The notes beneath the pieces are model-generated. The model saw nothing but the letters and a program-made list of their open reading frames with translations. It made no database searches and was not told the DNA's origin. 64,000 nucleotides of DNA, taken from positions 32,188 through 96,187 of the forward strand of contig JBDHXF010000006.1 of assembly GCA_039810585.1 (NCBI GenBank), read 5' to 3'. The stretch comes from JBBATK01 sp039810585. Its GTDB lineage: Bacteria > Bacteroidota > Ignavibacteria > Kapaibacteriales > NICIL-2. Both the position numbers and the translations under genes were made by a program. Shown one piece after another: positions 31,137 through 39,926 of the stretch (position 1 is the stretch's first letter; every line of letters begins with the position of its first letter).

Positions 31137-33164
31137 TTATCGAACGATGACCGTTTTTTCAAGGAGTGAGCCGAGGTGTTCACCTTTCACGACCAGGTAG
31201 TAGGCATCACCGTCGACGGGTGTTCCGTTATCGTCGCGTTTGTCCCAGCGAATAGTGCTTGTGCCCATGTTCAGATCGCTTTTGAATTGGCGAACGCGTT
31301 GACCAATGGAGTTGTAGATGTTGACCACGGCAGTCTCAGGGACGGTTGCATCCACTTGAAGCTGTATGTCGCTTGCGTCGGTGCTAGGATTTGGGAAGAT
31401 GCGATGATTCGTTGGAAGCTCAGAGCCTTTGTCGGGCACGTCCGTAGCCATCGAGACACTAAGGAATTCTGCCATGATCGGTGTCAAGTCAGTATTATCC
31501 AGTAAGCCTCTTCCGGTGATCTTGGAGGCATAGGTGCCGTTCACATTGTCGTCGGCGAGGACGAGAATGTCTTGCGGAGTGTGATTACCGGGTGTTCCGC
31601 CGACGGTCGAGCCATTGCCGTTGGTAACAGGATTTGAGCCATAGGCGATAACAATACGACGACCGTTTGCCGGAGCTTGTGGGTACAACTTACCTTGGAA
31701 GTCAACCATCGAGTATTCCGGGAACCAACCATTGGTGGCAACGTCTCCGCGCGTGATGTTAACGGGAGTTGGTGTGAAGATTGGCTTGGTCGGAGTGTTG
31801 GCATAGGTACGAATTTTTGTACCGTTCTTTTGCAGGTCTGCTTCGTCGTGCAATCCAACAACCGCAAAACCTCCGCATTCGTGATCGCTCGTTGCCAGAA
31901 TAAGAGTTTGCGAGGAGTTGTCGCTCAAGAGTTCACGTCCGGCCTCCACTGCGTAATCATAGGCAAGTACTTCTTTGATCATATAGTCCGAACCATAGAA
32001 ACCTTGGGCAACGGTCGTGTCACCGTTATAGATGCGATCGTCAGGGACTGCCTGCAAGTCTGCGTTGACAACGTAATTCTTTTTGTCGGCACTGAAGCCG
32101 ATACCACCGCAGTTAGCGTGCTCAAGGTGATCGATACGGCCACCTTCCACCATCAGGATAAAACCCTTGTCGCTCTTGCGCTTCAGAACTTCAATGGCGG
32201 CGGTGCACATATCGCTGAGCGATGGTTCGTGTTGGAAGCTGAGCTGACGGTCTTGCTCATAGGAACAGTGTGAATCGCGAAAGAGTCCAAGGAGTTTCTT
32301 GTTGTTCGTTGAACTAAACTGTGAGTAATCCAGTCCCAACAATGCATCACGACTGTTGACATAACTGTAGCCGCGCTGTTTGGCTATTTCGATGACGTCG
32401 ACTTTGTCGGCGCGTTTGCCCTTGCCAAGACTGATGTTTACACCGTTCTTTTGCATTGCGTTTCCACTACGATCGCGTACGATGTTATTGCCGGCCGCAT
32501 CGCCGCTGGGTGTGAAATGTCTGGCGCCACCACCAAGTAGTACGTCAACTTCAACACCGACTTTTGGAGTGGGGAGAACCCAATCGCGAGACGGTAGGTA
32601 TCGCATGGAGTCGACCGGACTGGCGTTAAAGATGGCTTCGTAGTCTGCTTCTGACGCCGATAAAAACTGTGCAGCGATATAGTCTTCTAAGTCACGTTCC
32701 CAAATGTGACTGGCCCACACTGCCGGAGTAGCGTGTGTTATGCGAGTAGTAGTAACGAGTCCAACAGCATAGCCAGCCTTTTTCGCTTCCTCCATGATTG
32801 TTTTTATAGCCTCGTAGTTCGAGGGGTTCATGGTGACACACTCATTATCAATCTTTCCATTTGTTCCGCAGGCATAGCAAGCAGCACCAGGCGCTGAGTC
32901 CGTGATCCACGAGTTAAGCGAGTGCGTTGTAATCGTTGCCGAATAACGGAGCTTGTCCAAGGCAAGCTTTCTGAAGTTAGGATCCGTGCTGAATCGTGCG
33001 TCCGATTTGCCTTGTCCTAACGCCATACGCGTAGCGGTCTTGGGCGCGATCCCGAAGCCATCACCAATAAAGACAATTACATTTTTCTTTTGCGCAAATG
33101 CGCTCGTAGCAACTACCAACAACATCCCCAGGCAGAGTGCCTTTCGGGTTAAAGACAGTACCAT
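31137..33164 (-). CDS. Secreted alkaline phosphatase with T9SS sorting domain
   Basis: 675 residues. Signal peptide (LVVATSAFAQ), then an alkaline phosphatase domain: metal-binding Asp35 (VIVFIGDGFG), nucleophile Ser90 (TDSAPGAACYACG), the MVEGGRIDHLEHAN metal site and SDHECGGFAV. The last 85-90 residues (IFPNPSTDASDIQLQVDA, NIYNSIGQRV, GDAYYLVVKG) form a Por secretion (type IX) C-terminal sorting domain, so the enzyme should be exported to the cell surface. It releases phosphate from organic esters. GAGGG lies five bases before the ATG. No Pho-box was recognised. Confidence 0.93.
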   Translation of the reverse strand: MVLSLTRKALCLGMLLVVATSAFAQKKNVIVFIGDGFGIAPKTATRMALGQGKSDARFSTDPNFRKLALDKLRYSATITTHSLNSWITDSAPGAACYACGTNGKIDNECVTMNPSNYEAIKTIMEEAKKAGYAVGLVTTTRITHATPAVWASHIWERDLEDYIAAQFLSASEADYEAIFNASPVDSMRYLPSRDWVLPTPKVGVEVDVLLGGGARHFTPSGDAAGNNIVRDRSGNAMQKNGVNISLGKGKRADKVDVIEIAKQRGYSYVNSRDALLGLDYSQFSSTNNKKLLGLFRDSHCSYEQDRQLSFQHEPSLSDMCTAAIEVLKRKSDKGFILMVEGGRIDHLEHANCGGIGFSADKKNYVVNADLQAVPDDRIYNGDTTVAQGFYGSDYMIKEVLAYDYAVEAGRELLSDNSSQTLILATSDHECGGFAVVGLHDEADLQKNGTKIRTYANTPTKPIFTPTPVNITRGDVATNGWFPEYSMVDFQGKLYPQAPANGRRIVIAYGSNPVTNGNGSTVGGTPGNHTPQDILVLADDNVNGTYASKITGRGLLDNTDLTPIMAEFLSVSMATDVPDKGSELPTNHRIFPNPSTDASDIQLQVDATVPETAVVNIYNSIGQRVRQFKSDLNMGTSTIRWDKRDDNGTPVDGDAYYLVVKGEHLGSLLEKTVIVR

Positions 33165-33392
33165 AACGTTCCCTCGATAAATAAATAATGGAGTTTCTGT
33201 GGAAAGTGTTTTTCTTCAGCTCTCAAAGCGCTCTTTCCCAATGCAGTCGCGAAACTATGGTCGAGGTATTGGCCTGTCTTTACGCCAACAATACGAGAGA
33301 TCAAGCCATGGTTACCTTTTGGTAAGATTCTTCCTTGCCGCTCGATCTCAAAGTAATTTTGATCTTCTGCTTTATTGCAATCTCTTTATACA

Positions 33393-34475
33393 ATGATGCG
33401 AAAACGCTCTGTCGTCCGTATTTCTGTTCTGACTTCCTTTGCACTGTGCATCCTTTTCAATGCGTGTATTTCCACGCGACAACAAAGCGAGATACTGTCG
33501 CTCAAGACGCTGACCGGTGATTCTTTGGCTCTACAGAATTGCCGCAGCATGTGTTTTTTGTCGGACGGACGTTCGTGCATTTGCACTGATGACACGGTGT
33601 ACATCTGTCGATTTAATACGGTTGAATTGAGCCTACCTATTCCTGGAGTCACTTCCACCATCGAGTCGAGAGACAGAGTGTATTTCGGATCTCGTAGCGG
33701 ACTCTGGGAGTGGAACATGCATCAAAGCGTCGCGCAGCAGCTGTCCCTTCCGGCACTTCGTGAATATTGTCCAGTCAGTGCGCTCATCCTTGACCAGCAG
33801 CAACAACTCTGGATTGGTACGAATGGGATGGGACTCTTTCGCATGCGCGATTCGCGCATCGAACCCATGGCCGGTGCATCCTTCGTGAGCAGTCTATGCA
33901 CCACACCAGATAGTTCTGTGTGGGTTGGAACCAATATTGGATTGCTCCGCATAAAGGGGAATGATCGCGTGATGTACGACGAGGAAATATCGCATCGCGG
34001 ACTTGCAATTCCGGACAACATGGTCGAACACGTTGAGTACGAGTCAAGTGGCAATGTGTGGGTTTTTATGAGTCATGCGGTCAGTGTGATCAAACCACAG
34101 GAGTACACCGCCGAAGCCGATCACATCGACATACAATCTTTCACGTATATCGGCAGAGACGGCAACTCCATCCATCGTTTGGTTGAGGAACAAATTGACA
34201 AAGTCCACGCCCGCTGGTTGGCTTCGGATATGGGGTTATTGCTCCTCTCAAAAGTGCCGGAAGAAAGCCATAGTGATGGCACAGAATTGTCATACCGGGA
34301 AGATCCGAACGCAGAATTGCAGTCCTTCCGATTTGATAACAACCAATCAGAAATCAGAGATATCGTTCTACACCAAGGCACACTCTACGTTGTCGGTCCC
34401 TCAGGCATTTGGATAGTTCCTCAAGGGAAGCGAGAGGAGTGGATGAAGCACAATTCTTTGCCTACTGCGCAATAA
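33393..34475 (+). CDS. Beta-propeller lipoprotein
   Basis: About 360 residues. Lipobox LFNAC near residue 22. The body has repeated short blades such as QQQLWIGTNGMGLFRM, DSSVWVGTNIGLLRI and GNVWVFMSHAVSVI, the pattern of two-component-regulator propeller (Reg_prop) repeats; no DNA-binding or kinase domain follows. Probably a periplasmic or surface sensor-like or structural protein; function unknown. Starts at 33375, 33393 or 33396 are possible, none with a ribosome site. Divergent from the alkaline phosphatase gene across about 210 bases that hold both promoters. Confidence 0.7.
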   Translation: MMRKRSVVRISVLTSFALCILFNACISTRQQSEILSLKTLTGDSLALQNCRSMCFLSDGRSCICTDDTVYICRFNTVELSLPIPGVTSTIESRDRVYFGSRSGLWEWNMHQSVAQQLSLPALREYCPVSALILDQQQQLWIGTNGMGLFRMRDSRIEPMAGASFVSSLCTTPDSSVWVGTNIGLLRIKGNDRVMYDEEISHRGLAIPDNMVEHVEYESSGNVWVFMSHAVSVIKPQEYTAEADHIDIQSFTYIGRDGNSIHRLVEEQIDKVHARWLASDMGLLLLSKVPEESHSDGTELSYREDPNAELQSFRFDNNQSEIRDIVLHQGTLYVVGPSGIWIVPQGKREEWMKHNSLPTAQ

Positions 34476-34501
34476 AACCGATCTAAATCGCCGGTCTACG
34501 T

Positions 34502-34655
34502 TATCCACATATTCACTACAAATACCGTTGTAGGCGAGAGTCTCGCTCTGACCAAGAAGCGCATGGCTTAACCCAACCATCCCGTGCATTCACAGGCAGA
34601 TAGCAAAAACAGCAACGCGATGATCGGGGCCTAAGCGAGTGACTCGCTTAGGCCC
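34502..34655. repeat. Composite DnaA-box/palindrome repeat, copy 2
   Basis: Begins with TTATCCACA (34502-34510) and ends in a 13-bp perfect stem, GGGCCTAAGCGAG-TGA-CTCGCTTAGGCCC (34627-34655), containing the AGCGAGTGACTCGCT core seen at 30797-30811. The hairpin lies seven bases after the isocitrate dehydrogenase stop; no T-run follows, so it is a poor Rho-independent terminator but could protect the 3' end. Confidence 0.65.
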
Positions 34656-34661
34656 ACGACA

Positions 34662-36113
34662 TTACTCTCCCTGCCCTGCCGAGTAGGCTTTTTTGCCATC
34701 GAAGGCGTAGAGATTTTCCGTCTTCACAACGTCAATGTTGTGCGTCTGTGCCAGACTGAGCAATTCGATAATGTGGGTTTTCGTGATGGTACTGTCGTCG
34801 GGCGCGAGGTAGCGGCAGCGCCAGTGGTCTGTGCAGAAGGTCTCTTTGAAGCCTTCGGGCCACACGGTGATTCCGCGGTTGGTGATCATGCGCATTTCGC
34901 AGCCTGGGATGTTCAGTGGTTGCATCATGGCTGCGAGTTCTGCCGCTTCGCTGCCACGGTAGTGGATGAAGAGATCGACGCCGAGCAGTTCTTTCTTGGC
35001 GGCAGGACGACGGGTGTACTTCGGTAAGTCCGGAATGGCTCCGGATGCGTGCTCTGCAGCGTGCAGGACCATGGGCTCTTGTCCGAGATTGCTGATGACG
35101 GCATCGGCAAATTCCTTTGTGCCAACTAGGAGTTTGCTTTGGTTGGCGTCGTAGATGTCTGCGGTGTGAATTCCCTGCTCGATCGTTGTCAACCAGGCGT
35201 TCTCGATGCGTTCCGCAACGTCGCTCTGACCTATGTGATGCAGCATCATGAGGGCGCCGTGCATCAGACCCGACGGGTTGGCAATATTCTTTCCTGCTAT
35301 TGTCGGTGCCGAGCCGTGAATGGCTTCGAACATCGCACATTCTTCACCGATGTTGGACGAGCCGGCAAGGCCGACGGAGCCCGCGATTTGTGCGACGACG
35401 TCGGAGACGATATCTCCGTACAAATTCGGAAGCACCACCACATCGAAACTCTCCGGCGTGTCAGCCAATCGCGCCGCTCCAATGTCGATGATCAAATGGT
35501 CGTTTTGCAGCTCCGGATACTCCGCTGCAATCTCGTTGAAGATCTGGTGGAACATCCCGTCCGTCTGCTTCATGATGTTGTCCTTCGACATGCAGGTCAC
35601 TTTCGTGCGACCATGGTGCCGTGCATACTCAAAGGCATAACGGATGATTTTCTCGCTGCCGGGACGACTGATCAACTTCAAACACTGCACCACCTCGTCC
35701 GTTTGCTGGTGCTCGATGCCCGCGTATAAATCCTCCTCGTTCTCGCGGATAATCACCACGTCCAGATTCGGAAACTTGGTTCGCACATAGGGATAGTAGC
35801 TAATACAAGGGCGCACGTTGGCGTAGAGTCCAAGGAACTTGCGGGTGCTTACATTGAGACTCTTATACCCGCCGCCTTGCGGCGTCGTGATCGGCGCCTT
35901 GAGAAATACCTTGTTACGTCGAATGGTATCCCACGACTCCTTAGCAATCCCCTGCGAGTTGCCGGCTAGATACACTTGCTCGCCGACAGCAATTTCTTCG
36001 GTGATCAGTCGCGCTCCTCCGGCTTCCAGAATGCGCAATGTGGCGTCCATTATCTCCGGTCCAATACCGTCGCCGCGTGCTATCGTAATCGTTGTCTTCG
36101 TTGATTCTGCCAT
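34662..36113 (-). CDS. icd: Isocitrate dehydrogenase (Thermus/alphaproteobacterial type)
   Basis: 483 residues. Isocitrate/isopropylmalate dehydrogenase fold: GDGIGPEI, substrate site SLNVSTRKFLGLYANVRP, catalytic Tyr/Lys region and NLYGDIVSDVVAQIAGSVGL with metal-binding Asp. A 140-residue C-terminal extension (from about 340) is typical of the Thermus-type enzyme. TCA cycle: isocitrate to 2-oxoglutarate. In the cofactor loop (HGSAPTIAGKNIANP) the Lys-Tyr pair that binds the NADP phosphate in E. coli (APKYAG) is Thr-Ile, so NAD use is possible. GGAGG precedes the ATG. Divergent from lysR. Confidence 0.93.
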   Translation of the reverse strand: MAESTKTTITIARGDGIGPEIMDATLRILEAGGARLITEEIAVGEQVYLAGNSQGIAKESWDTIRRNKVFLKAPITTPQGGGYKSLNVSTRKFLGLYANVRPCISYYPYVRTKFPNLDVVIIRENEEDLYAGIEHQQTDEVVQCLKLISRPGSEKIIRYAFEYARHHGRTKVTCMSKDNIMKQTDGMFHQIFNEIAAEYPELQNDHLIIDIGAARLADTPESFDVVVLPNLYGDIVSDVVAQIAGSVGLAGSSNIGEECAMFEAIHGSAPTIAGKNIANPSGLMHGALMMLHHIGQSDVAERIENAWLTTIEQGIHTADIYDANQSKLLVGTKEFADAVISNLGQEPMVLHAAEHASGAIPDLPKYTRRPAAKKELLGVDLFIHYRGSEAAELAAMMQPLNIPGCEMRMITNRGITVWPEGFKETFCTDHWRCRYLAPDDSTITKTHIIELLSLAQTHNIDVVKTENLYAFDGKKAYSAGQGE

Positions 36114-36198
36114 GGTTGGATCCTCCGTTTGCGGTTGGTGTTGTACAAAATTCGGAAGTGCAGGTCATAGGTGTTAATTTATTCTTTCTATTAACATC

Positions 36199-36213
36199 AT
36201 AAGTAATACTTAT
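36199..36213. promoter_or_regulatory. Candidate LysR operator between icd and lysR
   Basis: ATAAGTA-A-TACTTAT, a perfect 7+1+7 palindrome containing TAA-n7-TTA, the T-n11-A dyad form used by LysR proteins. It ends 15 bases before the lysR ATG and about 86 bases upstream of icd, placing it for autoregulation and divergent control. Confidence 0.5.
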
Positions 36214-36227
36214 AGAACGATTTCCTC

Positions 36228-37151
36228 ATGAATTACACCCTCCACCAGCTTCGTGTTTTTCAAAAGGTCTGTCAAACCCGCAGCGTCACCAAAGCGGCTG
36301 AAGAATTACACCTGACGCAACCTGCTGTGTCCATACAGTTGGCGCAGTTCCAACAGAATTTTGCGGTGGCGCTGACAGAGGTGGTGGGACGTCGCCTCTA
36401 TGTGACCGATTTCGGAGCCGATATCTCGCGCCTGGTTGAGCGCGTGTTAGATGAGGTGGATCAGCTCGACTATCGAACCTTGAGTTTGCAAGGACAACTC
36501 AGCGGTCGCTTGCGCTTTTCCATTGTTGGTACAGCACAGTACGTCCTTCCCTACTTCTTGCGTGACTTCACCCGTATGCATCCGGCGGTAGATGTGCAGG
36601 TGGATGTAACCAACAAAGCGCAAGTGGTGCAGAGTCTGCAACGCAATGAGGTGGACTTCGCTATGGTATCTCAACTCCCCCAGCATTTGTCGCTGCACAC
36701 AGTGACGCTCATGGACAACGCCCTGCACCTCATGGCGGCGGCGACGCTGTTGCCGGAGGGACGCCTTCGCACGAAAGATTTGGCGGACATCCCCTTTGTC
36801 TTTCGTGAGCAGGGATCCGGTACACGCGCCATGATGGAGTCGCTCGTACAGTCGGGCAGACTTCCGGTGGGACGTCGCCTTGAGCTCCGTTCCAACGAGG
36901 CCGTGAAGCAAGCCATCATAGCCGGCCTCGGATGCTCAGTGATGCCTATTATCTCCATGAAGCACGAACTGCGCAACCAAAGCGTCCGCGTTCTGGATAT
37001 GAAGGGATTTCCCGTACGATCATCCTGGCGCTTAGTGTGGATGCAGCAAAAGCAACTTGGTCCGGTGGCGCAAAGCTTTCTGGATTTCTTGAAAACCGAA
37101 AAACAGCGCATTATTCAAGAGCAATTCAAATGGTTGGAGGACTATCGCTGA
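36228..37151 (+). CDS. LysR-family transcriptional regulator
   Basis: 307 residues. N-terminal winged helix (LHQLRVFQKVCQTRSVTKAA, LTQPAVSIQLAQF) and C-terminal periplasmic-binding-like co-inducer domain (GRLRFSIVGTAQYVLPYFL onward), CbbR/CysB-like in layout. Transcribed away from icd, so it may control isocitrate dehydrogenase or an associated metabolic switch; effector unknown. Complete length for the family. Confidence 0.88.
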   Translation: MNYTLHQLRVFQKVCQTRSVTKAAEELHLTQPAVSIQLAQFQQNFAVALTEVVGRRLYVTDFGADISRLVERVLDEVDQLDYRTLSLQGQLSGRLRFSIVGTAQYVLPYFLRDFTRMHPAVDVQVDVTNKAQVVQSLQRNEVDFAMVSQLPQHLSLHTVTLMDNALHLMAAATLLPEGRLRTKDLADIPFVFREQGSGTRAMMESLVQSGRLPVGRRLELRSNEAVKQAIIAGLGCSVMPIISMKHELRNQSVRVLDMKGFPVRSSWRLVWMQQKQLGPVAQSFLDFLKTEKQRIIQEQFKWLEDYR

Positions 37152-37279
37152 GCGAGCGGTAGAGGTGCGTGCAAAGCCCTCGATACCTGCCGTATATTGA
37201 GTGTACTCTGTGCCTTTCTGCGCTTTTCACGTAATTCCGTACAATTGTTCCCTGTCGCCTTCGTTGATGCTCTCACGCT

Positions 37280-38200
37280 ATGGCCTCCACCTCTGAACCC
37301 ATTATCGACATACAGCATTTACGCAAGTCTTTCGGCAGCTTTCAGGCTGTGAACGACTTGAGCTTTTCCGTGTATGAGGGGGATGTGTTTGGCTTCCTCG
37401 GACCCAATGGCGCGGGCAAGAGTACCACCATTCGCTGCATGACTTCGCTGATCCGGCCGGATAGCGGGAGTATAAAGCTCTTCGGACAAGACCTTCATCG
37501 TCATCGCGCCTCCGTGCTGGCTCGCGTTGGCTGCATCATCGAAAAACCCGACTTCTACAAGTATCTGAGTGCAGAAGCTAACCTGTGGCAAGCAGCCCGC
37601 ATGAGCGGTCATGCAGTGTCGCGCGCTCGCATTCAGGAGATTTTAGACTTCGTCGGCCTTCGTGGACGCGAGCACGACAAAGTCAAGGGCTACTCCCAAG
37701 GCATGAAACAACGTCTGGGCCTTGCCCAAGCGCTACTCCACGATCCCGACGTGCTCATCCTGGACGAGCCAACGAATGGTCTGGACCCGCAAGGCATCGT
37801 CGAGCTGCGAGAGCTCATTCTGCGCTTGCGCGACGAGCACAGCAAAACCATCGTCATCTCCTCGCACCAGTTGTCGGAAATTGAACTCATCGCCAATCGG
37901 ATGATTATCATCAATAAAGGACAAAGCGTCGCCGAAGGCGCCGTGAATTCACTACTCCAAAGCGATGACCTGCATATCGTCGTTGAAGTCGATCGACCTG
38001 ACAATGCCCTGCGCATCGTACAGCAACATCTGCCCGAGGCTGCACCAAAGCTTCACGGCGAGCGCTCGCTCGAGCTCGACTTGCACAAGGATCGCATTCC
38101 GCACATGATTCGTGTGCTCAGCGATGCCGGAATTCAGATGTACGGCGTGGAGTCGCGACGCAAACTCGAAGATTTCTTCATCTCCATGGTCAACTCCTGA
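37280..38200 (+). CDS. ABC transporter ATP-binding protein
   Basis: 306 residues. Walker A GPNGAGKST, signature YSQGMKQRL, Walker B VLILDEPTNGLDPQG, switch His ISSHQ. The C-terminal 90 residues (after MIIINKGQSVAEG) form an extra alpha/beta domain as in NatA/BcrA-type exporters. Partner permease starts at the stop codon (TGATG). Probably an ABC-2 exporter; substrate unknown. Confidence 0.9.
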   Translation: MASTSEPIIDIQHLRKSFGSFQAVNDLSFSVYEGDVFGFLGPNGAGKSTTIRCMTSLIRPDSGSIKLFGQDLHRHRASVLARVGCIIEKPDFYKYLSAEANLWQAARMSGHAVSRARIQEILDFVGLRGREHDKVKGYSQGMKQRLGLAQALLHDPDVLILDEPTNGLDPQGIVELRELILRLRDEHSKTIVISSHQLSEIELIANRMIIINKGQSVAEGAVNSLLQSDDLHIVVEVDRPDNALRIVQQHLPEAAPKLHGERSLELDLHKDRIPHMIRVLSDAGIQMYGVESRRKLEDFFISMVNS

Positions 38201-39042
38201 TGTTCTTTCGCGCCATCATCAACGAACTGATCAAGATTGCCTCCAAACCCAGGTCCTACCTTGGTTTGGGCGCCATCACGCTGCTGGTGAGCGTGGTGCT
38301 CTTTGCCATGAAAGCAGACGGCACTCACTTTGTTGGATTCGCCACCGCAAGCTTTGAACAAAGTTTGAGCTTCAGCGGAACCATTCTCAATGGAAATCTG
38401 GTTGCCTTTATTATCCTGCAGACCCTGATCATCCACGTGCCCCTACTCGTGGCCTTGGTGACGGGAGATTTAGTCAGCGGCGAAGGTGCAGCCGGAACTA
38501 TCCGCATGTTGCTCACCAGACCGCTGTCGCGCACACAGGTGCTGTTCTCCAAGTTCATCGCCGGTGCATCGTACACCGCACTTGTGGTAGCTTGGCTGGC
38601 TTTCTTGGGCATCGTGGTAGCACGAGGAATGTTCGGCGTCGGCGATTTGGTGGTACTCAACAGCGATGGCTTGACCGTGTTGCTGCAACAGGATATCCTC
38701 TGGCGCTTCGGTTATGGACTCGTGGTGGCGTGGTTGGCGTTGCTTACTGTGTCGTCGTTATCGATTACCCTGTCCTGCTTCAGCGACAACTCCATTGGCC
38801 CCATCGTAGCTACCATGGCCATCATCATTTTGTTTACCATCATCGGCACACTCGACGTGCCGGTGTTCGATTCGGTGCGACCGCTACTCTTTACCACCCA
38901 CATGGCAAGCTGGCGCTCCTTCTTTGAGGATCCCCTGCCGATGGCCGACATCCGTCAGTCGCTCATCATCCTGCTGAGTCACAACATCGGCCTGATGACC
39001 ATCGCCTGGTGGAAATTTCGAACGAAAGATATTACAGCCTGA
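38200..39042 (+). CDS. ABC-2 type transporter permease
   Basis: 280 residues with six predicted helices, beginning MFFRAIINELIKIASKPRSY, a usual start for ABC-2 permeases; GDLVSGEGAAGTIRMLLTRP is the conserved ABC-2 segment before the second helix pair. Its ATG overlaps the ATPase stop, and a LolA-like gene starts one base after its own stop, giving a three-gene operon. Confidence 0.88.
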   Translation: MFFRAIINELIKIASKPRSYLGLGAITLLVSVVLFAMKADGTHFVGFATASFEQSLSFSGTILNGNLVAFIILQTLIIHVPLLVALVTGDLVSGEGAAGTIRMLLTRPLSRTQVLFSKFIAGASYTALVVAWLAFLGIVVARGMFGVGDLVVLNSDGLTVLLQQDILWRFGYGLVVAWLALLTVSSLSITLSCFSDNSIGPIVATMAIIILFTIIGTLDVPVFDSVRPLLFTTHMASWRSFFEDPLPMADIRQSLIILLSHNIGLMTIAWWKFRTKDITA

Positions 39043-39043
39043 T

Positions 39044-39748
39044 ATGACACGCTCCCTTCGCACGATTGCTATCGTCTTGAGTCTTTTTCTTACGCACACA
39101 GCTTCGCTGTCCGCGGCCGACAATGCCGATCAACTGGTAACTCGCGTAGCCGGCGTACTGCAAAAGGTACGCGATTACACGGCCGAGGTCGTCGTCACTC
39201 CCGATGTTCCGATGCTCAAGATGCAGCCGGTAACAGGAACGGTCTACTACAAGGCTCCGAACTCCTTTTCTATTGTCTCACCCAACCTTGCTATTCTGCC
39301 CAAACAAGGATTGATGGAACATCAACGCATTCTGCAGCAGCGGGATCAGTTTAGTGCGGTGCAGACGGGAACGGAGACAATCGGTGGCGTGAGTTGCAGT
39401 ATCATCAGTCTGCTTCCGCATAGCGATACCATGGATATCATCCTTGCCAAACTCTGGATCGATCCCAGTTCTGCACTGGTCTATAAAGCACTCGTCACCA
39501 CACGCAATAACGGAACGATTACCGTCGACTATCATTACGGATCGCAGAAGGCCTATGCATTGCCCGATCAGATCGTGTTTTATGTTGATGTGAAGAAGTT
39601 CAAATTCTCCAAAGGCGTGAGTACGGATATCAATCATTCGAAGAGTACGCCGGACGGGAACGGACCCAAATCCGGATCCATTCGAATCGATCTGAGTCAT
39701 TATAAGGTGAACTCAGGTCTCGGCGATGATGTGTTTCGTAAACATTAA
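39044..39748 (+). CDS. LolA-like outer-membrane lipoprotein-sorting protein
   Basis: 234 residues. Signal peptide (AIVLSLFLTHTASLSA) and a LolA/LppX-like half-barrel: TRVAGVLQKVRDYTAEVVV, VTGTVYYKAPNSFSIVS, WIDPSSALVYKALVTT. Periplasmic carrier of lipid or lipoprotein; in operon with the ABC exporter, so the three may form an export route for a hydrophobic molecule (inference). It is not necessarily the housekeeping LolA. Confidence 0.75.
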   Translation: MTRSLRTIAIVLSLFLTHTASLSAADNADQLVTRVAGVLQKVRDYTAEVVVTPDVPMLKMQPVTGTVYYKAPNSFSIVSPNLAILPKQGLMEHQRILQQRDQFSAVQTGTETIGGVSCSIISLLPHSDTMDIILAKLWIDPSSALVYKALVTTRNNGTITVDYHYGSQKAYALPDQIVFYVDVKKFKFSKGVSTDINHSKSTPDGNGPKSGSIRIDLSHYKVNSGLGDDVFRKH

Positions 39749-39926
39749 GTCAGTGAGCTATGTCAGTGCAGTAATTACCCTCGTCTCCCCTCCCACCCGT
39801 ATTCACACAAGACCGTAGATTTACGGATGCTTAAGGTCGCACGTGACCCCTACATTGAGCGTTCAAGGCAAATGCCGTTGATTCTTTATATTGATCGACG
39901 AACGACACTCTACGCTCAATTTTTCC

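Noticed and set aside
6510..34655. Chromosomal origin of replication
   Set aside because: DnaA-box-like nonamers are present, but there is no dnaA, dnaN or gid gene and no clustered A+T-rich unwinding region.
35139..35729. Plus-strand frame of 196 codons within icd
   Set aside because: Antisense shadow of isocitrate dehydrogenase, with no protein-like features.
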